A stretch of DNA of 64,000 bases from Marinobacterium jannaschii DSM 6295. Lineage in GTDB: Bacteria > Pseudomonadota > Gammaproteobacteria > Pseudomonadales > Balneatricaceae. Position numbers and translations under genes: made by a program. Positions within the stretch are counted from its first letter, which is position 1; every line of letters starts with the position of its first letter. The stretch is taken from positions 72,318 to 136,317 of the forward strand of contig NZ_KK211066.1 in assembly GCF_000620085.1 (NCBI RefSeq), written 5' to 3'. Below are positions 8,800-16,995 of this stretch, piece after piece. The notes below the pieces were generated by a model. The model saw only the letters and a list, made by a program, of their open reading frames with translations. It searched no databases and was not told the DNA's origin.

Positions 8800-9261
8800 C
8801 TATTTGAGCGTGGCATAAAGCGCTTCACTTTCGGCAATCTTGCTACGGGACGGCTTACGCCTTACCGAGGTATAACCAACCAGCTTTCCATTACGGACGT
8901 TTGGGATTACCGTCGCTTTAACCCAATAGAAGGCACCATCTTTACGCAGGTTTTTTACATAACCATGCCACTTTGTACCGGCCATTATCGTCTCCCATAA
9001 ACCCGCAAAAGCGACTGCAGGCATATCCGGGTGGCGCAATATATAGTGATTTTCGCCAATCAGCTCCTCTTTGGTATATCCAGACATATCAACAAATGCC
9101 TGATTGGCGTGGGTAATAATACCCTGTGGGTCGGTGCGGGATACGATGAGTTTTCCATCAGGATATGGCACTTCCCGATCCACAACATCTACGGTGCGGG
9201 AACTACCATCAAAATAGTCGATCTGTACCTGGCGCGGACCGTCAGAATTTTGCGACAACAT
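8800..9261 (-). CDS. single-domain PAS protein (Aer/PAS_3-like)
   Basis: 153 residues, essentially one PAS domain at about 25-135. It has ITHANQAFVDMSGY, the LIGENHYILRHPDMP loop typical of aerotaxis-receptor PAS domains, and KDGAFYWVKATVIP. Aer PAS domains bind FAD and sense redox state; whether this one binds FAD cannot be seen. No transmitter, methyl-accepting or cyclase domain is attached, so it must act through a partner. The next gene, 13 bases on, encodes the PhnD-like protein, probably co-translated. The terminator-like hairpin at 9303-9343 separates it from the roadblock genes. Confidence 0.88.
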   Translation of the reverse strand: MLSQNSDGPRQVQIDYFDGSSRTVDVVDREVPYPDGKLIVSRTDPQGIITHANQAFVDMSGYTKEELIGENHYILRHPDMPAVAFAGLWETIMAGTKWHGYVKNLRKDGAFYWVKATVIPNVRNGKLVGYTSVRRKPSRSKIAESEALYATLK

Positions 9262-9302
9262 AAATAAATCCTTTCACTACCAGTTATCACAGTCCACAAG
9301 CA

Positions 9303-9343
9303 TAAAAAGGAAGAAAGGGCTGACAATACCGGTCAACCCCTTC
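9303..9343 (-). terminator. terminator-like hairpin between the roadblock and PAS genes
   Basis: On the minus strand, GAAGGGGTTGAC pairs with GTCAGCCCTTTC (10-12 pairs including G-U) around a short loop. It is followed by a T-rich run (CTTCCTTTTTATG). It divides the minus-strand block into two likely transcripts. Confidence 0.6.
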
Positions 9344-9424
9344 TATATATCACCCTCGATTCTCGGCGCTGCACGCCCTGATTATCTGCCAACAGTAAAG
9401 CAGAGGCGCACCATACGCTAAGAC

Positions 9425-9787
9425 CTAAAGGATTTTACCAATAGCTTCGGCTGCTCGTTTAACATCAAGAAAGATAAGGCCAAGGCGGGCATTTGGCTTA
9501 GCCACAACAGTCAGAACCGAGTCGTTATTAGCATGGGTCATCAGGATATAACCGAGATCACCCTTTACAAGCACCTGCTCTAACTCGCCCCGGGCCAGTT
9601 CACCCGCTGTGCGCTCCCCGAGAGACAGCATCGCGGCGCTCATTGCCCCAACCCGGTCTTCGTCCATTGACGATGGCAGCAAAGCCGCAATCATCAAGCC
9701 GTCTGTTGAGATGACAGCAGACGCTTCTATCTCTGCAGATGTTCCATTCAGATCACTCAAGATAGATGTCAGCATTTCTGAGCGCAT
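9425..9787 (-). CDS. roadblock/LC7-domain protein
   Basis: 120 residues from ATG 9787, selected because AAGGAG lies 7 bases upstream; a longer TTG-initiated reading has no such signal. The whole protein is one roadblock/LC7 fold: an N-terminal helix (MLTSILSDLNGTS), a strand with STDGLMIAALLP, a GAMSAAMLSLGERTAGEL helix, then YILMTHANNDSVLTVVA and a LIFLDVKRAAEAI helix. Proteins of this type act as homo- or heterodimers, often as GAP or scaffold for small Ras-like GTPases (MglB/MglA). No GTPase gene is nearby. It lies 62 bases downstream of a second roadblock-like gene. Confidence 0.85.
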   Translation of the reverse strand: MRSEMLTSILSDLNGTSAEIEASAVISTDGLMIAALLPSSMDEDRVGAMSAAMLSLGERTAGELARGELEQVLVKGDLGYILMTHANNDSVLTVVAKPNARLGLIFLDVKRAAEAIGKIL

Positions 9788-9849
9788 AAACTTCTCCTTA
9801 AAATCAGCACCAAGAATATCGAGTTCAAAATTTAGCTCATTGATAGGGA

Positions 9850-10482
9850 TCAATAATCCAGATAACGGCGAGCCAACATACTCAAAAGGTCAACAAATGC
9901 CTGCTGATTCAGCTTAGGCATTTGATCAATTACCAATATAAACTTCTGGCTTCCTATATTAAGAACCCAGAAACCAATCTGACTGAATCCCAGCGGATCT
10001 ATTAATCCCCAGGATTCCCCTCCTACATCTATTTCCCGCCCCAATAGGGCGCGGTGCCGGTCATGCAGTGCACCCAGATCAGCTGCCAGCGCAGCCAATC
10101 CCTCAGCCTGAGCATCATCATACCCGCAAACGCCCAGACAGAAGCCCTGGTCATCTGCAAATACAACCCGCCCTACATCAGATAATGCTGGCAGGAGCTC
10201 CGGCAACATCTTTTCAATCGCCTCAGATACTATCACACCCGGCTGATCTGCTAATTCGACAAAGCCTTTAGTTAATAGTTTGTCGAAAAGCTCTTTCGCT
10301 TCCTGAGCATCCAGATCCGTAAGTTCCTCAATCAGTTCAGGACTATACGGCAGACTAATATCAGCACTCAATAGCTGAAGCAATAGCGCCCTGGCATCAT
10401 CAGGCTCCGAGCCGACAGTTGCATAATACGCACCTGCAGGAGTAATTTTCAAAAACCGACCTGGGGAAATTTCGTCTGTCAC
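9850..10482 (-). CDS. winged-helix plus roadblock-like two-domain protein
   Basis: 210 residues. Residues 1-90 look like a small winged-helix or DUF4388-like domain (LLLQLLSADISLPYS ... AKELFDKLLTKGFVEL). Residues about 100-210 resemble roadblock/LC7 folds: VVFADDQGFCLGVCGYD, a helix with AEGLAALAADLGALHDRH, and a final FVDLLSMLARRYLDY helix. The family assignment is by pattern only. It is the third gene of the minus-strand cluster, 40 bases after the scaffold gene and 62 before the LC7 gene, so the two roadblock folds may heterodimerise. Confidence 0.65.
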   Translation of the reverse strand: MTDEISPGRFLKITPAGAYYATVGSEPDDARALLLQLLSADISLPYSPELIEELTDLDAQEAKELFDKLLTKGFVELADQPGVIVSEAIEKMLPELLPALSDVGRVVFADDQGFCLGVCGYDDAQAEGLAALAADLGALHDRHRALLGREIDVGGESWGLIDPLGFSQIGFWVLNIGSQKFILVIDQMPKLNQQAFVDLLSMLARRYLDY

Positions 10483-10522
10483 AAATAATTCGCTCCGCCC
10501 GCTACCTGGGCTACTAACTTAA

Positions 10523-12217
10523 TTATTCCTGAAACCAGCCCAACGTATATGCACCGACCATAAACGAAAATGCAAAACGTTGTGGAATCTTTAATATTTT
10601 AGCCACATCTAATACAGACAAGCGATGACCATACCAGAGTTTCTCAATCTTATCTGCGTGCGGCGTAACAAATATCCGGTCCTGCCCGACAATGGGTTTT
10701 AACTGATACAGTTTTTCAGGATCCATATCACTAAATAGCCGCCCTCTTGCAGTAAGCAGGGCGATCTTCCACAAAAATCCTGTCGAAGCTTCCACCTTTA
10801 ATCCACTAAGACGTCCACCATCATAATCCGGCACCCCTAGCTCAGCCTTTGTCTCCAACCCCAACTCGCCAATACCGAATCGCGTAGTCGCCAACTGGAG
10901 CAACATGTCATCATCGATATCATGAATAAACTGGTCCGACGCAGGCAGGTAACCGAGTATAAGCGGCACCCCTGAAACCAGCAGCGGTGAAGACTTGTCA
11001 CTCTGTCGCGCCTTGAGAAGACAATCAAGCAAGGTATTATCGCGGTTAACAAATGCCCTCTTGCGTACGTCAGACTGAGTTAAATCAAGATCTGGCATAA
11101 ATCCGCACAGCCGGGCGACCATCTCCTGCCTCTGTGCCAGTTCCTCCGGATCTATAATCGCTGATACCGCTCTGGAGGAGAATGAAACCGGCGAGTCAGG
11201 GCGCTTCACTTTTTTAGCAGCGGGCTTTTTCACCTCCGAAGAAGGCCGGACGTTCTCTGCCTGTGGCTTTGACGCTTGCTTTCCACCGGACAGGCGCTGG
11301 CGAAGCGAAGCTGCAGTAGGCACCGTCCCCTCACCCTTCTTTTCCGGAGACAGCTGTTGTTTCTTGGCAACAGGCTTCCCATTAGCTGCAGCTCTGGCCT
11401 GGGTTTTTGGCAACGCGTCTTTCTTAACAGCGGGCACCCGAATATCGGTCCCGCCCGTCTTCTCAGCGGCTTTCGCCAAGGACTGCACGACACCTGACTC
11501 AGCCGCTCCTGTTCGCTTCCGCTGCCCGATTTTATCTTCAGCCACTGCTCTATTTACGGTTTTTTCCTGAGCATCAGTTGCTGTTGCTACAGACCGGGCT
11601 GCCAGCGCTTTACGAACAGACTGAACCCTGCCGCTTTCCCGAGCCGCTTCTCCTGCTGCGCCAGGCCCTGCATTGAGGCCCACACTGGCAATCGTAGCCG
11701 CCATAGACGGCTTAGCGACTGAAGAGCCTTGAGTCGCTCCAGCCTTCGGAGCGGCCGATGACGGCAACTTCCGCCCTTTGGCAAAGTGCGTGATCGCCTG
11801 TTTCTGGCTATTTAATTTGGCCTGATATACCTCGTAAGCCTGCTTGCGGGTGGCCTCCCTGTCGCCAACGCTTTCAGTGCTGACTTGATTAGCGCCGGAA
11901 TCGACAATACTCACTAAAGCAGCCAGCAGATCTCCGGCATCATAAGGCTTAGGTAAACAAATAAAATTCGGCCATGCCAGTTCACGAGAGCTGATCAGCA
12001 CGCCTGGTTTCGAATATTTGTGCGCATAGTATTGCTGCAGAGTATCCGGATCCCGCCCCTGATCACCATGAACGATCAGCAGGTCAGCTTCACTGGCAGG
12101 TACCAGGCGAAACTGTTTCTGACGAGACATAAAGAGCTCAAGCGCGGCTTTAACGTTTTCCTGAAACCCCAGTGCCGAAACACCTTTAACAGAGTTTTCT
12201 CTGGCCTTTCGTTCCAT
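10523..12217 (-). CDS. degenerate receiver-like protein with long disordered linker and conserved C-terminal domain
   Basis: 564 residues in three parts. Residues 1-115 show receiver-like alternation (GVSALGF, ADLLIVHGD, PGVLISSREL, FICLPKPYDAGDLL), including the Lys-Pro before the last helix, but no acidic pair after the first strand, so phosphorylation is doubtful. Residues about 116-345 are Ala/Lys/Ser/Gly-rich and probably disordered. Residues about 350-564 are folded and end in a helical motif (YGHRLSVLDVAKILKIPQRFAF, then GAYTLGWF) reminiscent of C-termini in proteobacterial proteins near roadblock genes. It is likely a scaffold or adaptor. The function is unknown and the gene is not named. 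Confidence 0.65.
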   Translation of the reverse strand: MERKARENSVKGVSALGFQENVKAALELFMSRQKQFRLVPASEADLLIVHGDQGRDPDTLQQYYAHKYSKPGVLISSRELAWPNFICLPKPYDAGDLLAALVSIVDSGANQVSTESVGDREATRKQAYEVYQAKLNSQKQAITHFAKGRKLPSSAAPKAGATQGSSVAKPSMAATIASVGLNAGPGAAGEAARESGRVQSVRKALAARSVATATDAQEKTVNRAVAEDKIGQRKRTGAAESGVVQSLAKAAEKTGGTDIRVPAVKKDALPKTQARAAANGKPVAKKQQLSPEKKGEGTVPTAASLRQRLSGGKQASKPQAENVRPSSEVKKPAAKKVKRPDSPVSFSSRAVSAIIDPEELAQRQEMVARLCGFMPDLDLTQSDVRKRAFVNRDNTLLDCLLKARQSDKSSPLLVSGVPLILGYLPASDQFIHDIDDDMLLQLATTRFGIGELGLETKAELGVPDYDGGRLSGLKVEASTGFLWKIALLTARGRLFSDMDPEKLYQLKPIVGQDRIFVTPHADKIEKLWYGHRLSVLDVAKILKIPQRFAFSFMVGAYTLGWFQE

Positions 12218-12234
12218 CTACCAGCTCCCGCTTT

Positions 12235-12711
12235 TCAGCCCTGGTTATCACACTTTCCGGAGGTGTACGGAACAATTGACCGAACAACCACAGCATGTTC
12301 AAGCGGCAGCTCAAGCAGCTGACGACGGTCGGATGCATTCATAACAGAGGTAAGCCGAAGAACGGTCTCTGGAGGCAACATCGGAGCAGCCTGTCCGACA
12401 AGGCGGCGGAGTAACTGTTCAGCTTTGCCCTGGGACACCCAGCACAGATCAACCAGCGCTCCGACAAGGCGATCCCGCTCGTTGCAGGCCATAGCGAGGT
12501 AGACACGTTTAACGTGGTTAAGAAGGCGCTCAGGCTCTCTGGATGCCTGACGCGTTACAAAGTAGAGCAGTCGTCTTGCTTCACCACCCTTATAGATCAA
12601 TCCATCGAAAGACAGCATATGAAATGCCGCCTGTATAGTGTCGGTATGTTCGTTGTCGAAGTCGGAGTTTAGCTCCCAGTCCGACAATGCCGCCCATAGT
12701 GGTGAGTTCAC
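12235..12711 (-). CDS. conserved-looking hypothetical protein, first gene of the roadblock cluster
   Basis: 158 residues, mainly helical, with no membrane segment, signal peptide or metal motif that I recognise. It contains EARRLLYFVTRQ, VKRVYLAMACNERDRLVGALVDLCWV and a Leu-rich C-terminal half, consistent with a small helical-bundle adaptor. It is the first gene of the minus-strand cluster, 17 bases before the scaffold gene, and faces acnB across a long intergenic region. Reading-frame continuity and tight spacing support it as real. The function cannot be assigned. Confidence 0.6.
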   Translation of the reverse strand: MNSPLWAALSDWELNSDFDNEHTDTIQAAFHMLSFDGLIYKGGEARRLLYFVTRQASREPERLLNHVKRVYLAMACNERDRLVGALVDLCWVSQGKAEQLLRRLVGQAAPMLPPETVLRLTSVMNASDRRQLLELPLEHAVVVRSIVPYTSGKCDNQG

Positions 12712-13222
12712 TACTAAAGTCCCTTAAACATCGAGAGTAATGCAATCGCGTGTGGACGCTTCATGCATGGAGAACTGCTGTCGGTAGCAACATATGAGAC
12801 TCTACGTTATCCGCCGGACAGCTCTCTTACTAAATCCAGAGGCAGATCATCCTCTCTTATGTTCGTAACCTACTATGATCAGGATCAAAATAAAACCTGT
12901 GTTTGAATCCCTGGCGGTATGCCAGATATTAAACTAAGAAGATAAGGTGAGGTGAGATCCACCGAAAGAAGCAACCCGACATTCAACGCTGATCCCTCAG
13001 ATCCGGCCAGCATTCTGTCACCGGCTGCGGCATCCCTGGCATTAGCTGGAACAGAATAGCCAGAAAGTCTAAGCTTCAGATTGTCGACAATACTTAACTT
13101 TAAATCCGTATTTCGTTAGAATTCGGCACGCCAATCAATAATCGATCCCAGATCGAGCATAAGGCTGTAACGCAACATACTTATTGTGGGCGCAGCAGCT
13201 AATAAAAGATGAGGGCTCTATC
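12712..13222. other. long intergenic region between the roadblock cluster and acnB
   Basis: 511 bases without a convincing gene. It must hold the divergent promoters of the roadblock cluster and acnB. I could not place a near-consensus promoter; TTGTCG at 13081 is followed by AT-rich sequence but no good -10. A TGAGGG Shine-Dalgarno at about 13210 decides the acnB GTG start. The rest holds nothing I recognise. Confidence 0.6.
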
Positions 13223-15817
13223 GTGCTTGAAGCTTATCGTAAACATGTAGAAGAACGCGCTGCAGAAGGCGTGCCACCAAAGGCTCTGGATGCAGACCAG
13301 ACCGCAGCACTGGTTGAGTTGCTGAAAAACCCACCGGCTGGTGAAGAAGAATTCCTGTTTGACCTGCTGGCTAACCGTGTGCCGGCAGGCGTTGACCAGG
13401 CTGCTTATGTTAAAGCAGGCTTCCTGGCAGCAATCACCAAGGGTGAAGCTGAGTCCCCACTGGTAGATAAAGTTAAGGCTGTCGAGCTTCTCGGCACTAT
13501 GCTGGGTGGTTATAACATCGAGCCTCTGATCGCCTGCCTCGACGATGCCGAACTGGCAGAAACTGCAGGTAAAGCGCTCTCCAACACCCTGTTGATGTTT
13601 GATGCGTTCCATGACGTTAAAGAGAAAATGGACGCAGGCAATGCTATAGCTAAGAAAGTTGTAGAATCCTGGGCAAACGGCGAGTGGTTCACCAGCAAGC
13701 CTGAGCTGGCTGAAAAGATCACCCTGACCGTATTCAAGGTTCCTGGCGAAACCAACACCGATGACCTTTCCCCGGCACCTGACGCCTGGTCTCGCCCGGA
13801 CATCCCGGTTCACGCCAATGCCATGCTTAAGATGGCTCGTGAAGGCATCGAGCCTGTTGAGCCGGGCGTTAAAGGCCCGCTGAAGCAGATTGAAGAAGTT
13901 AAAGCCAAAGGCCACCCGGTTGTCTATGTCGGCGACGTTGTTGGTACCGGCTCTTCCCGTAAATCCGCTACTAACTCAGTACTGTGGTTCTTCGGCGATG
14001 ACATTCCTGCTGTACCTAACAAGCGTGCAGGCGGTTTCTGTTTCGGTGGCAAAATCGCACCTATCTTCTTCAACACGATGGAAGATGCTGGCGCCCTGCC
14101 TATCGAGATGGACGTTTCCAAAATGGAAATGGGCGACGTTATCGAAGTCTATCCATACGAAGGCGTTGTTAAGAACGAAGCTGGCGAAGTTATTTCCGAG
14201 TTTGGCCTTAAGACTCCTGTACTGCTGGACGAAGTTCGTGCCGGCGGCCGTATCCCGCTGATCATTGGTCGCGGCCTGACCGACAAGGCACGTGAAGCAC
14301 TGGGCCTGGAGCCATCCGAACTGTTCCGTAAGCCACAGCAGCCTGCCGATACTGGCAAAGGCTATACCCTGGCGCAGAAAATGGTTGGTAAAGCATGCGG
14401 CCTGGAGGGTGTACGCCCTGGCATGTACTGCGAACCTAAGATGACAACTGTCGGCTCTCAGGACACAACTGGTCCAATGACCCGTGATGAACTGAAAGAC
14501 CTGGCATGCCTTGGCTTCTCTGCTGATCTGGTGATGCAGTCCTTCTGTCATACGGCCGCTTATCCTAAGCCGGTTGATGTGAATACACACCACACCCTGC
14601 CAGATTTCATTATGAATCGTGGCGGCGTCTCCCTGCGTCCCGGTGACGGCGTAATCCACTCCTGGCTGAACCGCATGCTGCTGCCAGACACGGTTGGTAC
14701 TGGTGGTGACTCTCATACCCGCTTCCCTCTGGGTATTTCCTTCCCGGCGGGCTCCGGTCTGGTTGCATTTGCTGCAGCTACCGGTGTAATGCCTCTGGAT
14801 ATGCCTGAATCCATTCTGGTTCGCTTCAAAGGCAAGCTGCAGCCGGGTATCACCCTGCGCGATCTGGTTCACGCGATTCCTTACTACGGCATCAAGCAGG
14901 GCTTGCTGACCGTTGAGAAAGCCGGCAAGAAAAACGCTTTCTCCGGTCGCGTACTGGAGATCGAAGGTCTTGAGCACCTGACCGCCGAACAGGCTTTCGA
15001 GCTATCTGACGCCTCTGCAGAACGCTCTGCTGCGGGCTGCACGATTACTCTGTCCGACGAGTCTGTGGCTGAGTACCTGACCTCCAACATCGTGATGCTG
15101 AAGTGGATGCTGGCTGAAGGTTACGGCGATGCGCGCACTATCGAACGCCGCATCACTGCGATGGAAGAATGGCTGGCCAACCCAAGTCAGCTGCGTGCTG
15201 ACGCAGATGCAGAGTACGCGGAAATCATCGAGATCGATCTGGCGGACATCAAGGAGCCTATCCTGTGCGCACCGAACGATCCTGACGATGCACGCCTGCT
15301 GTCCGAAGTTGCTGGTCGCGAGATAAATGAAGTCTTCATCGGCTCCTGCATGACCAATATCGGCCACTTCCGCGCAGCAGGTAAGCTGCTGGATGCAGTC
15401 GGCAAACAGATCCCGACCCGCATGTGGATTGCCCCACCAACCAAGATGGATGCAGCTCAGCTTTCTGACGAAGGCTACTACAACATCTACGGTCGCGCCG
15501 GCGCACGTATGGAAATGCCAGGATGCTCCCTGTGCATGGGTAACCAGGCACGTATCGCTGAGAATTCTACAGCGGTATCTACCTCTACCCGTAACTTCCC
15601 GAACCGCCTCGGCACCGGCGCAGACGTCTTCCTGGCATCTGCAGAGCTAGCCTCCGTTGCCGCGGTTACCGGTAAGCTGCCAAGCGTAGAAGAGTACATG
15701 GAGTACGCTAAGACTTTCGACAGCATGTCTGGCGAAATCTACCAGTACCTGAACTTCGACAAGATGGAAAGCTACGTAGCGAAAGCGTCAAGCGTTATCC
15801 CTACGGTTGAGGCCTGA
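13223..15817 (+). CDS. acnB: aconitate hydratase B
   Basis: TCA-cycle enzyme isomerising citrate and isocitrate; also 2-methylisocitrate dehydratase activity in some bacteria. The start is GTG 13223, giving [16 protein letters not shown], which aligns with the E. coli AcnB N-terminus; TGAGGG lies about 10 bases upstream. The result is 864 residues (E. coli 865). Order is HEAT-like domain 1-160, swivelling domain with [19 protein letters not shown] and [12 protein letters not shown], then the catalytic domains with 4Fe-4S ligands in [10 protein letters not shown] and CSLCMGN. AcnB can bind mRNA as the apo-protein. It is monocistronic with a strong terminator. Confidence 0.98.
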   Translation: MLEAYRKHVEERAAEGVPPKALDADQTAALVELLKNPPAGEEEFLFDLLANRVPAGVDQAAYVKAGFLAAITKGEAESPLVDKVKAVELLGTMLGGYNIEPLIACLDDAELAETAGKALSNTLLMFDAFHDVKEKMDAGNAIAKKVVESWANGEWFTSKPELAEKITLTVFKVPGETNTDDLSPAPDAWSRPDIPVHANAMLKMAREGIEPVEPGVKGPLKQIEEVKAKGHPVVYVGDVVGTGSSRKSATNSVLWFFGDDIPAVPNKRAGGFCFGGKIAPIFFNTMEDAGALPIEMDVSKMEMGDVIEVYPYEGVVKNEAGEVISEFGLKTPVLLDEVRAGGRIPLIIGRGLTDKAREALGLEPSELFRKPQQPADTGKGYTLAQKMVGKACGLEGVRPGMYCEPKMTTVGSQDTTGPMTRDELKDLACLGFSADLVMQSFCHTAAYPKPVDVNTHHTLPDFIMNRGGVSLRPGDGVIHSWLNRMLLPDTVGTGGDSHTRFPLGISFPAGSGLVAFAAATGVMPLDMPESILVRFKGKLQPGITLRDLVHAIPYYGIKQGLLTVEKAGKKNAFSGRVLEIEGLEHLTAEQAFELSDASAERSAAGCTITLSDESVAEYLTSNIVMLKWMLAEGYGDARTIERRITAMEEWLANPSQLRADADAEYAEIIEIDLADIKEPILCAPNDPDDARLLSEVAGREINEVFIGSCMTNIGHFRAAGKLLDAVGKQIPTRMWIAPPTKMDAAQLSDEGYYNIYGRAGARMEMPGCSLCMGNQARIAENSTAVSTSTRNFPNRLGTGADVFLASAELASVAAVTGKLPSVEEYMEYAKTFDSMSGEIYQYLNFDKMESYVAKASSVIPTVEA

Positions 15818-15841
15818 TATCCATAGTCTGTAAGTAAACAG

Positions 15842-15873
15842 AAATCCCCTTCGGCTTACCGAAGGGGATTTTT
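15842..15873 (+). terminator. intrinsic terminator of acnB
   Basis: A 12-bp perfect stem, AATCCCCTTCGG with CCGAAGGGGATT, has loop CTTA and is followed by eight T. It lies about 25 bases past the stop codon. Confidence 0.93.
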
Positions 15874-15973
15874 TTTGCCCGACCGACCCAGCTCAGACAC
15901 AAAGCAGCCGCCGCTGCTTTAGCGACTGTGTTAAAATTCCGGGCATCTGAAACAGCCAAGCGGTAAGCCGTCA

Positions 15974-16393
15974 ATGACAGAAAAATCACCTGAAATGGAT
16001 ACCCCACGCACCCCTTCATCAGAAACCAATCAGACCAAGAATGGCTTTCTTGCGCTGGTTTCACGCCTTTGCTTTGATGAAAAGCTCCCTATCAGGTTTA
16101 TGTACAAAACAGTACCTGAACACCTGAACGACACCGGCTGGCGCATGTTCACCGGCTATGAAACGCCTGAGTTTCTGGAAGATGAAGTCACCAACCTGAT
16201 CCCCGTTGAACTGGAAAAGATGTGCACCATTGATCCATCCCTGACCGACCTGGTGCAGTTCAATGCAGGCACAGTCTGGGAGCGCGCCCCGGAAGCCGAT
16301 GGCTGGGAGAGGGTTTACGATTACAAGATTCCAACCAGCAGCGTAGACGTATCGATCACAAACGATGTAGACCAGTACGGCGATCCCCACTAA
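15974..16393 (+). CDS. DUF2185-domain (Imm33-like) protein
   Basis: 139 residues. After a hydrophilic N-terminal tail (residues 1-30), residues about 45-105 match the DUF2185 pattern: VPEHLNDTGWRMFTGYETPEFLEDE, then NLIPVELEKMCTIDPSLTDL and GTVWER. Relatives include immunity proteins of polymorphic toxin systems, but many are solitary housekeeping-like genes. No toxin gene is adjacent here, so an immunity role is not supported by context. It lies 156 bases after acnB behind a terminator and is probably an independent gene. Confidence 0.8.
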   Translation: MTEKSPEMDTPRTPSSETNQTKNGFLALVSRLCFDEKLPIRFMYKTVPEHLNDTGWRMFTGYETPEFLEDEVTNLIPVELEKMCTIDPSLTDLVQFNAGTVWERAPEADGWERVYDYKIPTSSVDVSITNDVDQYGDPH

Positions 16394-16411
16394 TCCCTTT
16401 ACCGGCGACCG

Positions 16412-16440
16412 CTTGAAATCCTCGCACTAAACCCCAGATA
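16412..16440 (+). promoter_or_regulatory. sigma-32 (RpoH) type heat-shock promoter of ibpA
   Basis: CTTGAAA at 16412-16418, a 13-base spacer, then CCCCAGATA at 16432-16440. This matches the RpoH consensus (CTTGAAA, 11-15 bases, CCCCATnT) with one clear mismatch in the -10. Transcription would begin near 16447, giving a leader of about 105 bases before the small heat-shock gene. Confidence 0.8.
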
Positions 16441-16507
16441 TAGATTACGCCTGTTACCAGCCCCTGCGGTGGGACAGGCGCTCCGGATGCCGAAAGGATC
16501 CACGAAG

Positions 16508-16551
16508 GGCCGACCAAACGGCCGGATATATTGCTTAACTGAGGATATATA
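16508..16551 (+). promoter_or_regulatory. ROSE-type RNA thermometer in the ibpA leader
   Basis: The Shine-Dalgarno AGGA (16542-16545) is paired by TTGCT (16531-16535) in the ROSE arrangement: U-A, U-G, bulged G, C-G, U-A. The stem is extended outward by ATATA (16526-16530) with TATAT (16546-16550), closing nine pairs around a six-base loop. The start codon at 16552 follows directly. A second hairpin, GGCCG (16508-16512) with CGGCC (16519-16523), lies just upstream. In known ROSE elements this structure hides the ribosome site at low temperature and melts on heating. Confidence 0.85.
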
Positions 16552-16971
16552 ATGCGAGATTTCGATCTGACCCCACTTTACCGCTCAGCAATTGGATTTG
16601 ACCAGGTTGCAGCGATACTGAATAACATCAACAACAGCGAAAAACAGCCCGCCTACCCGCCGTATAATATTGAGTTACTCGGTGAAAACCACTACCGCAT
16701 AACCATGGCAGTCGCAGGCTTTGCCATCGATGAACTGCAACTACAGAGCGATGCTGGTGTTCTCATGATCGCAGGATGCAAGCGGGAAAACGACGAAGAA
16801 AGGCAGTACCTGTACCAGGGCATTGCGGCCCGAAACTTTGAACGGCGTTTTCAGCTGGCAGACCATGTCAAAGTAACTAAGGCTTCAATGGAAAATGGCT
16901 TGCTTCATGTCGATCTCATCCGGGAAGTCCCGGAAGCCATGAAACCCAGAACGATCGCGATCGAAAGCTAA
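16552..16971 (+). CDS. ibpA: small heat-shock protein, IbpA/Hsp20 family
   Basis: ATP-independent holdase chaperone that binds unfolding proteins and passes them to DnaK/ClpB. 139 residues. The N-terminus has the IbpA-type YRSAIGFDQ. The alpha-crystallin domain (about 38-128) starts at PPYNIELLGENHYRITMAVAGF and ends with the family MENGLLHVDL. The C-terminal I-x-I anchoring motif is IAI in RTIAIES. Control is double: the RpoH-like promoter at 16412 and a ROSE thermometer over the ribosome site. No classical U-run terminator follows. Confidence 0.95.
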   Translation: MRDFDLTPLYRSAIGFDQVAAILNNINNSEKQPAYPPYNIELLGENHYRITMAVAGFAIDELQLQSDAGVLMIAGCKRENDEERQYLYQGIAARNFERRFQLADHVKVTKASMENGLLHVDLIREVPEAMKPRTIAIES

Positions 16972-16995
16972 ATCAGCTTCGGTGGAGGAGAAGCC

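Noticed and set aside
9425-12711. A complete MglA/MglB polarity module
   Set aside because: No Ras-like GTPase with P-loop GxxxxGK[ST] is encoded anywhere in the cluster or its flanks.
13976-14977. A 333-codon open frame on the minus strand inside acnB
   Set aside because: It is wholly antisense to strongly conserved acnB sequence, has no Shine-Dalgarno or recognisable domain, and its composition is that of an acnB shadow frame.
15974-16393. Toxin-immunity system at the DUF2185 gene
   Set aside because: No toxin, secretion or Rhs-like gene is adjacent; only the immunity-related fold is present.
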